DNA from: Prostheceraeus crozeri
Taxonomy: Eukaryota > Platyhelminthes > Polycladida > Euryleptidae
Length of the DNA stretch: 64,000 nucleotides
Assembly (NCBI GenBank): GCA_907163375.1
Contig: CAJQUW010006381.1
Span: forward strand, 1 to 64,000
Direction of reading: 5' to 3'
Part shown: in pieces, positions 23,022 through 29,872 of the stretch
How positions within the stretch are numbered: position 1 is the first letter of the stretch
How the letters are laid out: the number at the start of each line of letters is the position of its first letter
The notes under the pieces: model-generated
Seen by the model: only the letters and a program-made list of their open reading frames with translations
Database searches by the model: none
What the model was told of the DNA's origin: nothing
Translations under genes and position numbers: made by a program

Positions 23022-23378
23022 ATGAAGACTTGGATTTTGGACTCTCTACAATATATCAGAGTTGATCGTGATGGAAACGTACATTTCAAAAATTCTCATG
23101 GTCATACATCAAGAGGAATTACATTAACATGGCGACAATTTGTCAACCTCAATGATATCATGAGGGATTTGGAATATTTTGAAACATTAAGATTCATCTC
23201 CCTGGGTGATCAAGTTTGGCTTCAACATTACAGAAATGAAATTCAAATCTACCATTCTCATTCCGCAAACTGTTTCTCATTTCGCAAATACAATTGGGAG
23301 AAGTATAGAAGATACATACATCGCTCCATCATGACATTTATTCGTCGTGAGTTCATCGCCCTACTATGCAAATCTTAA
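23022..23378 (+). CDS. PC4-like paralogue A (candidate coactivator/ssDNA-binding fold)
   Basis: Starts at ATG 23,022 (MKTWILDSLQYI), about 118 residues. The first half, YIRVDRDGNVHF followed by RGITLTWRQFVNLNDIM, follows the PC4/p15 pattern (YVSVRDFKGKVLIDIREY ... KGISLxPEQWxxLKExI): strands, then a helix opened by an aromatic residue. The second half (VWLQHYRNEIQIYH ... NWEKYRRYI) repeats the same strand-helix pattern. PC4 family proteins bind single-stranded DNA and stimulate transcription with TBP. The assignment rests on pattern only and needs a structure search. It heads a three-gene plus-strand cluster with a paralogue and a TBP-like gene. Confidence 0.5.
   Translation: MKTWILDSLQYIRVDRDGNVHFKNSHGHTSRGITLTWRQFVNLNDIMRDLEYFETLRFISLGDQVWLQHYRNEIQIYHSHSANCFSFRKYNWEKYRRYIHRSIMTFIRREFIALLCKS
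23366..23373 (+). promoter_or_regulatory. ATGCAAAT motif before paralogue B
   Basis: The only copy of the motif on the plus strand placed just before a gene. It starts 35 nt before ATG 23,401 and overlaps the end of paralogue A. It lies on the coding strand of the gene it precedes, as do the five minus-strand copies. Confidence 0.55.
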
Positions 23379-23400
23379 TCAGACATGACTATCACGCACC

Positions 23401-24051
23401 ATGAGTTGGAAATTAGATTCCCTACAACGTATTGAAACGGATCATGATCGAAACGTCTATTTCAAAGATTCAACTGGAAATGTGAGAAGAGAGTTTGCTT
23501 TATCTTATCGCCATTTTCAATCTCTACATCATATCATGAAGGTTTTAAAATACTTCTATATGAAAAGACATTCACGTATTGGAAATCGCATCTGGTTGCG
23601 CGTCAACAATCGGCGAATTCAACTCTATCATTCCCAACTTCATACTAACTTCACATTTCATCAAGGTAGTTGGGAAAAGTATATAAGGAAGGTACATCGC
23701 TCAATTTACTCATTCTTTCATCATGAAGCGCCATCGCTACACCATCGTCAACATTCTCCGTCGCTTCAGACTCTATACCAAAATCGATCTCACAACATTA
23801 CACCAACAGCTTCCAAACAGCAAGTATTACCCGGGTCGTCCTCAAATGTTAGTGGTGAAGATGAACAATTCACGGAATCTTCAACTCTTCCCAAATGGGA
23901 CTGTACAGATTCTCGGCGCCCTTTCTCATTCATCGGCGCAGTCAATGCGCTTAGAGCTACAAAGACTACTACGTCGGATATGGAAGAGGGAGAGGTGTGT
24001 GATGTCGAATCTGACTGTGGACAATATGGTGATCTCTACTCAATTGAGTGA
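23401..24051 (+). CDS. PC4-like paralogue B with an overlapping C-terminal extension
   Basis: MSWKLDSLQRIETDHDRNVYF matches paralogue A throughout its first ~108 residues, including NWEKY/SWEKYI and VHRSI, so the two are a tandem duplication. Beyond residue 108 the frame continues for about 108 residues rich in Ser, Thr and Glu (GSSSNVSGEDEQFTESS, DMEEGEVCDVESD) while the TBP-like gene begins at 23,723 in another frame. The 329-nt overlap means either that the tail is a chance open frame or that two proteins are encoded in the same DNA. The conserved part is the first ~108 residues. Confidence 0.5.
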   Translation: MSWKLDSLQRIETDHDRNVYFKDSTGNVRREFALSYRHFQSLHHIMKVLKYFYMKRHSRIGNRIWLRVNNRRIQLYHSQLHTNFTFHQGSWEKYIRKVHRSIYSFFHHEAPSLHHRQHSPSLQTLYQNRSHNITPTASKQQVLPGSSSNVSGEDEQFTESSTLPKWDCTDSRRPFSFIGAVNALRATKTTTSDMEEGEVCDVESDCGQYGDLYSIE

Positions 24052-24268
24052 CAGTCTATCATTTTTGAAGATTCGTACCAGCAGTTACAGTTTGTGTTAT
24101 GAACCCGAACTTTTTCCTGCAGCTCTCATTAGTTGTTGGTTACCTGTGCATGTGGCAATCTTTCATAATAGTAAAGTGATCATTACTGGACTAAAATCTC
24201 ATGTACAAGCAAATATGATCCTAGACTATCTCATTGAGTATGTACGTACCCAGCGGATTGTAAAATAA
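23723..24268 (+). CDS. TATA-binding-protein homologue (TBP-like), 181 aa
   Basis: TBP is the saddle-shaped factor that nucleates transcription initiation. This frame has two TBP-type repeats (about residues 7-86 and 95-177). Repeat 1: TIVNILRRFRLYTKIDLTTL, NSKYYPGRP, LFPNGTVQILGA. Repeat 2: NLTVDNMVIS, then YEPELFP (126-132, identical to eukaryotic TBP), then VAIFHNSKVIITGLKS, matching TBP's IFVSGKVVLTGAK. Phe56, Phe131 and Phe147 stand where TBP's DNA-intercalating phenylalanines stand. The length equals the TBP core alone. It lies inside the Polinton, last in the plus-strand cluster, and its stop codon overlaps AATAAA (24,264-24,269). It diverges strongly from host TBP, so it is not a recent host gene copy. 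Likely role (inference): element-specific promoter recognition. Confidence 0.87.
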   Translation: MKRHRYTIVNILRRFRLYTKIDLTTLHQQLPNSKYYPGRPQMLVVKMNNSRNLQLFPNGTVQILGALSHSSAQSMRLELQRLLRRIWKRERCVMSNLTVDNMVISTQLSDSLSFLKIRTSSYSLCYEPELFPAALISCWLPVHVAIFHNSKVIITGLKSHVQANMILDYLIEYVRTQRIVK

Positions 24269-24299
24269 AAAACAATTTTTCCAACATGATGTTTTTATT
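24264..24299. terminator. Convergent poly(A) signals overlapping two stop codons
   Basis: AATAAA at 24,264-24,269 overlaps the TAA of the TBP-like gene. TTTATT at 24,294-24,299 (AATAAA on the minus strand) overlaps the TAA of the protease gene. The two genes end only 26 nt apart, tail to tail. Confidence 0.65.
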
Positions 24300-24756
24300 T
24301 CAAATCATGATAGAACTTACAAATCATTTTTTCATTAGAGGATGGATTACATGAAAAGTTTTGAATAACAGATGCAAATCGAGATACATGTAAACGTCTT
24401 AAGATGAAGTACAGTACAAAAGCACCACACGTTGATGAAAGTGGATGTTGTAGTATGCGTTCATTTCGCTGATATTGACGCGTATGTTTTCTCAACCACT
24501 GCTGTGTTGGTATATTTGGAGGTTGAGCAAGAGAGTCAAATAGTTCACCACGTCGGTCTTCTCCAATAAAGATCGCTTTCCAATGCTCACCGCCTAAATT
24601 CTGTGAATGAGTGTTTAGCACAATAAAGATGGGATAGTGATTTACTGCAGGTGGTAAGGTATCGAGTGAATAGACATTATCGAAAGCTTTCAACGTCGCT
24701 TCGTCTGCATTACGCTGCACTTTAGTCTTAATATCGTCAGCAGTCAGCCAACTCAT
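24295..24756 (-). CDS. PRO: Polinton cysteine protease (adenovirus-type, C5/Ulp1-like)
   Basis: 153 residues. The adenain-like active site is visible: His58 in GGEHWKAIF, Asp74 in ELFDSL, Gln103 and nucleophile Cys110 in HPLSSTCGAFVLYF. In adenoviruses and Polintons this enzyme cleaves capsid and core precursors during maturation. The start codon overlaps the stop codon of the major capsid gene as TAATG (24,754-24,758), so it is probably translated by termination-reinitiation from the same mRNA. It is convergent with the TBP-like gene. Confidence 0.9.
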   Translation of the reverse strand: MSWLTADDIKTKVQRNADEATLKAFDNVYSLDTLPPAVNHYPIFIVLNTHSQNLGGEHWKAIFIGEDRRGELFDSLAQPPNIPTQQWLRKHTRQYQRNERILQHPLSSTCGAFVLYFILRRLHVSRFASVIQNFSCNPSSNEKMICKFYHDLK

Positions 24757-26033
24757 TAACGATTATACTGAAGAATCACGTCACGATACTTTGTAATTTC
24801 AATATTTGAATCGAAGACTGCATAAATTAATACATTGATCGTCTCAGGTAGTGTTCTTTTGAACGTCAAATCCAAACGAATATTATGAGGCACGTTCGCT
24901 TGACGATAGGGTGCACTAATATCGCTGTCAGCAGTCAAATCAAATGCATAAATAGTATATCCACTCTTAAACTCTTTCATAGTCAGTCCGTTGGTGTCAT
25001 CCGTATTGTAAAAGCCAAAAACATCCATAAAATCAACATAACTGCGCATAAATTGATCCGAAGCAAAATCTGGTTTGTAGGGTGGACCAGGATGACTCAC
25101 ACCATTTACACGTAAAGCAATTTCACTTAACTGATTGTGTTTAAAATTGAAAGGATTCTTCTTTATATTACCATTAAATGCATCATTTTCAACCATTGCC
25201 ACCATGAGGAGCTTCGGTGCTTCCGATGGAAAGAGGCCATCTTTCATGAAACTCTTTTGATCTTTCGGAATTGTAAAGGTGAGAAGCTTTGTATGCTGAA
25301 CGGGGTAAATGGCATTTTGGCGGTTAAGGCCTTCAGCATGCCCTCTAATGACACTTGGATTCGGTACTACTCGACGAATGTAAAGTGCAATATCTTCCAC
25401 ATGAATTCTAAAATTGTCAACTTTAGCAAATGCATTCAGCGCAAATTCAGGCTTATTCAATGTCAGCTTGAGTCGCATGCTGGTATTACACAGTAAAAAC
25501 TTTGACTGTCTAAAGAAGTCTAAATTCAGCGGACCATATAGCTGACATACTCTACTATCTTTAATCATAGTAGATCGCTTTACAAAGCCACTGTTTGTTT
25601 CAACATCAAATTTTCCTGCTTCATCTCTGTACCATCCCATGGCTTCCATATGACTTTTTTGTGCTGCTGGATGAAACTGTGATACATGATTGAAATATGA
25701 TTTATAGGGATAATCGCTTTGACCACCTTCCACCTGCTGCTCTCCAATCGTTAGAGAAACATCACGAAGTAATGTAGTCAATGGTAAATTGTTCAGTCCA
25801 ACTTTATGTGCATCGTCAATAGCAGTTCCATCTGCTTGCTGAATTCTAAACCTCAAATCAAGCATCGCATAACTCAAATCTATGTAGTCATCACTACCAC
25901 CAGGAATAACAAATTCAATGGGGCCAGCATTCTCAGCTGTTCGAGGATGATAATCTACAATACTTGAACTAAGAATATCTGTCTGTATGGCTTGTTGATC
26001 GAACAAACAAAAACCGGAAGTTTTACACTCCAT
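24756..26033 (-). CDS. MCP: Polinton major capsid protein (double jelly-roll type)
   Basis: 425 residues, an F54H12.2-like Polinton protein. Visible family blocks: PIEFVIPGGSDDYIDL (38-53), YPYKSYFNHVSQF, WYRDEAGKFD, FRQSKFLLC, then ENDAFNGN with KNPFNFKHNQL in the last third, and a C-terminal NVLIYAVFDSNIEI. This family is placed among the jelly-roll capsid proteins that make Polintons virus-like. My assignment as the major rather than a minor shell protein rests on its place beside the protease and its fit to the family. It starts 2 nt after the core protein stop (TAATCATGG) and ends in the TAATG shared with the protease. Confidence 0.8.
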   Translation of the reverse strand: MECKTSGFCLFDQQAIQTDILSSSIVDYHPRTAENAGPIEFVIPGGSDDYIDLSYAMLDLRFRIQQADGTAIDDAHKVGLNNLPLTTLLRDVSLTIGEQQVEGGQSDYPYKSYFNHVSQFHPAAQKSHMEAMGWYRDEAGKFDVETNSGFVKRSTMIKDSRVCQLYGPLNLDFFRQSKFLLCNTSMRLKLTLNKPEFALNAFAKVDNFRIHVEDIALYIRRVVPNPSVIRGHAEGLNRQNAIYPVQHTKLLTFTIPKDQKSFMKDGLFPSEAPKLLMVAMVENDAFNGNIKKNPFNFKHNQLSEIALRVNGVSHPGPPYKPDFASDQFMRSYVDFMDVFGFYNTDDTNGLTMKEFKSGYTIYAFDLTADSDISAPYRQANVPHNIRLDLTFKRTLPETINVLIYAVFDSNIEITKYRDVILQYNR

Positions 26034-26035
26034 GA

Positions 26036-26491
26036 TTAGAAGTTATAGCAGCGTCGTCGTTTAGCGCCTGATGAATGATTAGAGCCTCTGCGACGTTTGC
26101 GTGAATGCCTTTTGACTGAAGATCGCGCCTTACCAGCTCCGCGATGTTTCCTCCTTCCTTTTTTCATTCGTTTAGGTGATTTCTTTCCTTGAGTAACACC
26201 AGCAAAGGTCTGCTTCAATGTTTTTAAACCGCGTTCCTTCCCACGATTCAACAAACTGCTCTTAAAACTTCTACCTCTGGGAAGATCACTAGCAACATCA
26301 CCAGCAAAGCCAACGGCATTACTTAAAACATTTCGTTTTAAAGATCTACCGACATTGGATATGAGAGGTGCTACAACAGATTTCAGTGCACCAGGTATGC
26401 TACCTCCACGTTGGCGGCGAGCGCCGATGTAAATTTGTCCTCCACCACTTACATAGGAGGGTCGTGAATAAAATGAGGCAGTTGGATTCAT
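26036..26491 (-). CDS. Polinton basic core protein (adenovirus pVI/pX-like)
   Basis: 151 residues. A Gly-rich N-terminus (SGGGQIYIGARRQRGG) leads into an amphipathic segment (IPGALKSVVAPLISNVG), then SNAVGFAGDVASDL, and a very basic C-terminus (KKGRRKHRGAGK, KRHSRKRRRG). This combination of GxLxxVxPL helix plus basic tail recurs in Polintons and resembles adenovirus pVI and pX, which bind DNA and link it to the shell or disrupt membranes. It is the first gene of a core-capsid-protease unit. ATGCAAA stands 38 nt before its ATG. Confidence 0.7.
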   Translation of the reverse strand: MNPTASFYSRPSYVSGGGQIYIGARRQRGGSIPGALKSVVAPLISNVGRSLKRNVLSNAVGFAGDVASDLPRGRSFKSSLLNRGKERGLKTLKQTFAGVTQGKKSPKRMKKGRRKHRGAGKARSSVKRHSRKRRRGSNHSSGAKRRRCYNF

Positions 26492-26522
26492 AGCTCAAAC
26501 CCTAAACATTGCTAGTTACAAC

Positions 26523-26529
26523 TTTGCAT
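26523..26529 (-). promoter_or_regulatory. ATGCAAA late-gene motif (core-capsid-protease unit)
   Basis: ATGCAAAGTTGTAACTAGCA on the minus strand, starting 38 nt before ATG 26,491. The extended match with the copy at 23,009-23,015 (ATGCAAAGTTG, then TAGCAAT) supports a real element rather than a chance 7-mer. Confidence 0.55.
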
Positions 26530-26532
26530 GAA

Positions 26533-27753
26533 TCACTGTCGATCACTTAGATGAAAGATGTCGGCACGACGCATCCAAGAGTTCATACTTGAAGGGTAAC
26601 CACTCCATTTAACAAGACACCATTCTTCACCTTGCCGTTTTTTACATCGAATGATTTTCTCTACCAAATATGTTTCACTTTCAGTGACTACCTCAATCTC
26701 ATCGCGGTAAAAGCTACCCTCAATTTCTTCATTATCGTAATCTTTCAACTTGTAGGTGGTCGGAGAGTCTTTTTGATTAATCCTTGATACTGTAAATACC
26801 TCCTCTGTCCAATTCGGGAGGTACCCTTTAGCAAAAACACTTTTCACTTTTGAGATACGAACTTTATCGCCAATTTTCACATCACTTTTCATATGAGTGC
26901 GTTTACGTTGGAATGATTCGCGCACTTTATCTACATTGTCAGCAATTACATCTACTGGTCTGAGTCCAATAGAACGATGGATAGAGTGATTGTAGGCATG
27001 GAGTGTATCTTGTAGAACCTTTGTCCAATTTTGTGTCAAGTTGGCAGTAAAATGTCGCCACAAGCGATTTTTCAATGTGCGATTAAAACGTTCAACGAGT
27101 GCAGCTTTATAAGCGCTCTTTACACTAAACAACTCAATGTCATGCCTCTCAAATAATCTTGTCACATGCTGATTTTCAAACTCTTTTCCTTGATCACTCT
27201 GAATTCTTTTTGGAATCCGACCTTCTCGAAAAATTGTTTGGAATGCTTTTGCTACTCCTTTCCCTTCTTTAGTTTTTAAAGGTTGAGCCCACGCATAACG
27301 CGAGAAAATATCAATGACGGTTAAAATAAAATTATTGCCCGAGTTATGTTTTGAAATGGAGGCAACATCACACAAATCTGCTTGCCACTGTTCATCGATG
27401 TCATGAACAATATAATGGCGGGTGCGGTACTTCTTTTTCGCTTGTTTGTGGAGTGTATAGGTAGCCTGACCCTTTAACCATCGTTTCACTTGTGATTGTG
27501 GAAGACCACTCGCTTTTGATAATTTCTTGATAGATGCAAATCCTGCCGGATGTTTTACATCATAATAGATTGACTTCAAACGTTCAGTCGATGACGGCTG
27601 ACTCTTTTTCCTCCTTCTCATCTTTTTGTTTTCTTGCCTTTCTACATTTACAACAACTGCAGCATTTAGCTTTAGCGGTTTTGCGATCGTGTTCACATTG
27701 CTTAGGGGTTTCATTATGAGAGCTGGCGCAGCAAGTGCAAGTGACAACGACAT
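26533..27753 (-). CDS. INT: Polinton DDE integrase with C-terminal chromodomain
   Basis: 406 residues from ATG 27,753. An N-terminal basic region and a helix-turn-helix-like segment (IKKLSKASGLPQSQVKRWLKG, about 75-95) precede the rve core, with Asp126 in WQADLCDV, Asp187 in QSDQGKEF and Glu221 in AALVERFNRT. The C-terminus (YLVEKIIRCKKR, then WCLVKWSGYPSSMNSW) is a chromodomain, which in retroelement and Polinton integrases steers insertion to marked chromatin. The enzyme joins element ends to host DNA with a 6-bp stagger, consistent with the G-run duplication here. Its first ~57 codons overlap a Cys-rich frame, so a later start (MKPLSN or MRRRKK) is possible. Confidence 0.93.
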   Translation of the reverse strand: MSLSLALAAPALIMKPLSNVNTIAKPLKLNAAVVVNVERQENKKMRRRKKSQPSSTERLKSIYYDVKHPAGFASIKKLSKASGLPQSQVKRWLKGQATYTLHKQAKKKYRTRHYIVHDIDEQWQADLCDVASISKHNSGNNFILTVIDIFSRYAWAQPLKTKEGKGVAKAFQTIFREGRIPKRIQSDQGKEFENQHVTRLFERHDIELFSVKSAYKAALVERFNRTLKNRLWRHFTANLTQNWTKVLQDTLHAYNHSIHRSIGLRPVDVIADNVDKVRESFQRKRTHMKSDVKIGDKVRISKVKSVFAKGYLPNWTEEVFTVSRINQKDSPTTYKLKDYDNEEIEGSFYRDEIEVVTESETYLVEKIIRCKKRQGEEWCLVKWSGYPSSMNSWMRRADIFHLSDRQ

Positions 27754-27799
27754 TCACCTCTGGCGGCTCATTACATGGCAAGCAACACATCTGCTTCAT
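27584..27799 (-). CDS. Small Cys-rich protein overlapping the integrase 5' end, candidate
   Basis: 71 residues with 14 cysteines in clusters (CCLPC, CTCC, CSCCKC), then a Lys/Glu-rich tail. Its ATG is 1 nt after the stop of the upstream gene (TAATATG), the same junction seen before capsid-type protein 2. It is in a different frame from the integrase, which it overlaps by about 170 nt. Metal binding is likely if it is made. The alternative is that Cys codons arise by chance opposite the Leu/Ala/Val-rich integrase N-terminus, so confidence is moderate. Confidence 0.4.
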   Translation of the reverse strand: MKQMCCLPCNEPPEVNVVVTCTCCASSHNETPKQCEHDRKTAKAKCCSCCKCRKARKQKDEKEEKESAVID

Positions 27800-27800
27800 A

Positions 27801-28493
27801 TTAATAGTCTGAGAACATGTATTTCCTAGGAGGAGCTGTTTTACGTTTTCCTTTTACCAGTTTTAGTGGCGATGTAGATCTACGTCGAGTTCTTCCTCTT
27901 GTTTGCTTAGTGAGTGTGGGAGGGGATGTAGCAGGTGACGTCTTAAACCAATTTGTTGGCATTTTCATCGCCTGAAGCATTGGAGTAGTAGCCACTGTTG
28001 AATCAAGTTCTTTCAATGTCTCATTATTTAAAGCAAATTTTGGCACATTATGCTTTTTCAATAGTTTAAGAAAGTATGACCAACCAGGTGGAACATAGCC
28101 CTGACGGCGCTTTCTACGTGTCGCATACTGAATCAAGTCTTCATAACGTGAAGCATCAATCACTTTATTTTCATCTGTAATGATTTCTCCTCTATCATTT
28201 ACATTGAGATGGGGTTCAATACTGTTGAAAAGAGATATGGCATGTGCGCGAGATGCTAAAGGTGTAGCAGTCGATACAGAGTCACGCATCTTATTCTTCA
28301 AGTTTTTCAATTGCTCAACAGTTTCCGATTGTAATAATACAGCACGATGTGGATCTTTGATGTGAACATTTTGCTGATAATCTATTTCTTTCCTATACAT
28401 TTGATTTGCAAGAGGTTGCTTTACTTGCTGCATGGCAGTCAATTGTACATATTCATCCTGAGGAATAACAATCATGCGAGAATAAGAACTCAT
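27801..28493 (-). CDS. Polinton conserved protein of unknown function, 230 aa
   Basis: Begins MSSYSRMIVIPQDEYVQL, a start seen in a Polinton family that follows the packaging ATPase. The middle contains RKRRQGYVPPGWSYFLKLLKKHNVPKFAL, a conserved block in that family as I remember it. The C-terminus is basic and Ser/Pro-rich (RGRTRRRSTSPLKL, KRKTAPPRKY). Its ATG overlaps the ATPase stop by 4 nt (ATGA), so it is probably coupled to it. No enzymatic motif is visible. A virion or DNA-binding role is possible from charge alone. Confidence 0.7.
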   Translation of the reverse strand: MSSYSRMIVIPQDEYVQLTAMQQVKQPLANQMYRKEIDYQQNVHIKDPHRAVLLQSETVEQLKNLKNKMRDSVSTATPLASRAHAISLFNSIEPHLNVNDRGEIITDENKVIDASRYEDLIQYATRRKRRQGYVPPGWSYFLKLLKKHNVPKFALNNETLKELDSTVATTPMLQAMKMPTNWFKTSPATSPPTLTKQTRGRTRRRSTSPLKLVKGKRKTAPPRKYMFSDY

Positions 28494-29107
28494 AGTTTGT
28501 AGATAATCATGGGAGTTTTCAAAATATCACTTCGAAATCTAAATTCTTCCGGACACTCTTGCGTAAAGTCAATGAATAAGTAACCGTATGGTTTTTCAGT
28601 AGCTGCTTGAAAAATTTCAATTAAGGCTTTTGATCCTCTGGGTGCAACTTGTCGCGCTAAAATTTCAAATTGACTTTTATCTCGCGGATTCTTGAAAATA
28701 GCATAATAGTGTGTATTCAGGTTTCGTGTACGAGCTTCTTTTCCATCAGGAAACAAATTTTGTGTAATATAGATGATAAAACACCTTTTATGGTGTGCTG
28801 CGCGAGTGAACATATCTGTAACATCTTTTGAATTCTTACTTTCTTTTAATAAATCATCCAATACAACAACATCATTAGACTGAAGTTTATCCACTGGAAT
28901 AATTCCTTCATGTCGAATAAAGTTGCGACTTTGCAATTCCTGAAACAGCGACGGTTGATAAATACCATAACACCAAATCACTCGATTGATAGGTTCCTTA
29001 AACAACTCCCTTCTTTTATCCAATAAATTCAGCGTGAAAACAGTTTTACCTGCATGAGATGGACCTGATACAGTCAGAACTTTATCACATTGAAGTCTGA
29101 AATCCAT
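28490..29107 (-). CDS. ATP: Polinton genome-packaging ATPase (FtsK/HerA, A32-like)
   Basis: Starting at ATG 29,107 (MDFRLQCDKV), 205 residues. Walker A is GPSHAGKT (15-22) and Walker B is VVVLDDL with Asp84-Asp85. Further blocks are AHHKRCFIIYITQNLFP and NTHYYAIFKNPRD (sensor-like). Such ATPases pump DNA into the capsid. The open frame extends upstream without an ATG, so this start is preferred. It leaves a 31-nt gap after the preceding stop, occupied by the ATGCAAA motif. The next gene overlaps its stop (ATGA). Confidence 0.93.
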   Translation of the reverse strand: MDFRLQCDKVLTVSGPSHAGKTVFTLNLLDKRRELFKEPINRVIWCYGIYQPSLFQELQSRNFIRHEGIIPVDKLQSNDVVVLDDLLKESKNSKDVTDMFTRAAHHKRCFIIYITQNLFPDGKEARTRNLNTHYYAIFKNPRDKSQFEILARQVAPRGSKALIEIFQAATEKPYGYLFIDFTQECPEEFRFRSDILKTPMIIYKL

Positions 29108-29129
29108 TTTATTACTTTGAGACTCAACA

Positions 29130-29136
29130 TTTGCAT
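29130..29136 (-). promoter_or_regulatory. ATGCAAA late-gene motif (ATPase unit)
   Basis: ATGCAAATGTTG on the minus strand, 29 nt before ATG 29,107, and 2 nt after the stop of the gene upstream. Confidence 0.55.
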
Positions 29137-29138
29137 AA

Positions 29139-29495
29139 TTAACGCTTAGAGCCAAAGATATTACCCAATAGGTTGCCCACGGCAGGAGCTATCATTGGAA
29201 GTATTGCTGAAAGGAAACCGCCCTTTTGTGTTAGAGTTTTCCTCTTTCTTTGAAGGGCGACTTTAGGATTGGAGATGAAACGCAATTTCGTAGCATATCG
29301 CTTAAGTAACTTTCGTTGTTTTGGTGCTAATTTCTTCGTCCTCAACTTTCTCACATGAGAAATAATTTCATGAATGAATTTATCGTTGGCATGTCGTATA
29401 GCATTGTATCGCTGATTTGCTTTCATTCGTCGGAGAGCTTGAATGGCTGAAGAAAACTTTTGACTTTTACGTTTCGTCATTTTACGTTTCGCCAT
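29139..29495 (-). CDS. Polinton small basic protein with Gly/Ala-rich hydrophobic tail
   Basis: 118 residues. Strongly basic first two-thirds (MAKRKMTKRKSQK, RKLRTKKLAPKQRKLLKRY), then QKGGFLSAILPMIAPAVGNLLGNIFG, a hydrophobic tail with a GGFL turn. Similar small proteins with the GGFLxxLLP tail occur next to ATPase genes in Polintons and recall adenovirus core peptides. A core or membrane-active role is inference. ATGCAAA lies 46 nt before its ATG. Confidence 0.65.
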   Translation of the reverse strand: MAKRKMTKRKSQKFSSAIQALRRMKANQRYNAIRHANDKFIHEIISHVRKLRTKKLAPKQRKLLKRYATKLRFISNPKVALQRKRKTLTQKGGFLSAILPMIAPAVGNLLGNIFGSKR

Positions 29496-29534
29496 TTTTC
29501 GTGTTAGTCTTTGCTAAAACCTATCTTTACCACA

Positions 29535-29541
29535 TTTGCAT
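29535..29541 (-). promoter_or_regulatory. ATGCAAA late-gene motif (basic protein)
   Basis: ATGCAAATGTGG on the minus strand, starting 46 nt before ATG 29,495 and 5 nt after the stop codon of the RING-like gene. Confidence 0.5.
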
Positions 29542-29546
29542 AGGTA

Positions 29547-29870
29547 CTAACTATTGCGACATAAGTGACACTCGAAATGAGCAATATCACAGTGGTTACA
29601 TTGGCAAAGTTGAATGCAATTACGTATGAAACAGCGTTGACAAAAAGCATGCTTACATCTCTTGAAGATGCGCTTTTCATTTCCATCCTTTCGCTTACAT
29701 ACATCGCAACACATAGTTTCACCGTTACTGATGTCTATAGCAAGTCTTTTTGAAGATATGAATTTGCTAGCCTTTTCTAAATAATAGACGCATGTACAGA
29801 AGGAATATACTTCGAGAGTGAGCAGACATAGCTCGAAAACCAGTTGTGCTACAATCAAGTACCACTGCAT
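29547..29870 (-). CDS. Membrane-anchored RING-like protein, 107 aa
   Basis: The N-terminal ~30 residues are hydrophobic (WYLIVAQLVFELCLLTLEVY) and should anchor the protein in a membrane. The C-terminal half has the RING spacing C-x2-C (CDVC), then CKHAFCQRC (C-x-H-x2-C-x2-C), then CNHC. RING proteins are usually E3 ubiquitin ligases, so a virus-like element could use one to modify host defence or trafficking, though that is inference. It starts 2 nt after the stop of the gene upstream (TAAAAATG). A second RING-like frame lies at 31.0-31.15 kb. Confidence 0.6.
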   Translation of the reverse strand: MQWYLIVAQLVFELCLLTLEVYSFCTCVYYLEKASKFISSKRLAIDISNGETMCCDVCKRKDGNEKRIFKRCKHAFCQRCFIRNCIQLCQCNHCDIAHFECHLCRNS

Positions 29871-29872
29871 TT

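Noticed and set aside
29504-29722. 72-codon hydrophobic minus-strand frame
   Set aside because: Shadow of the RING-like gene in another frame.
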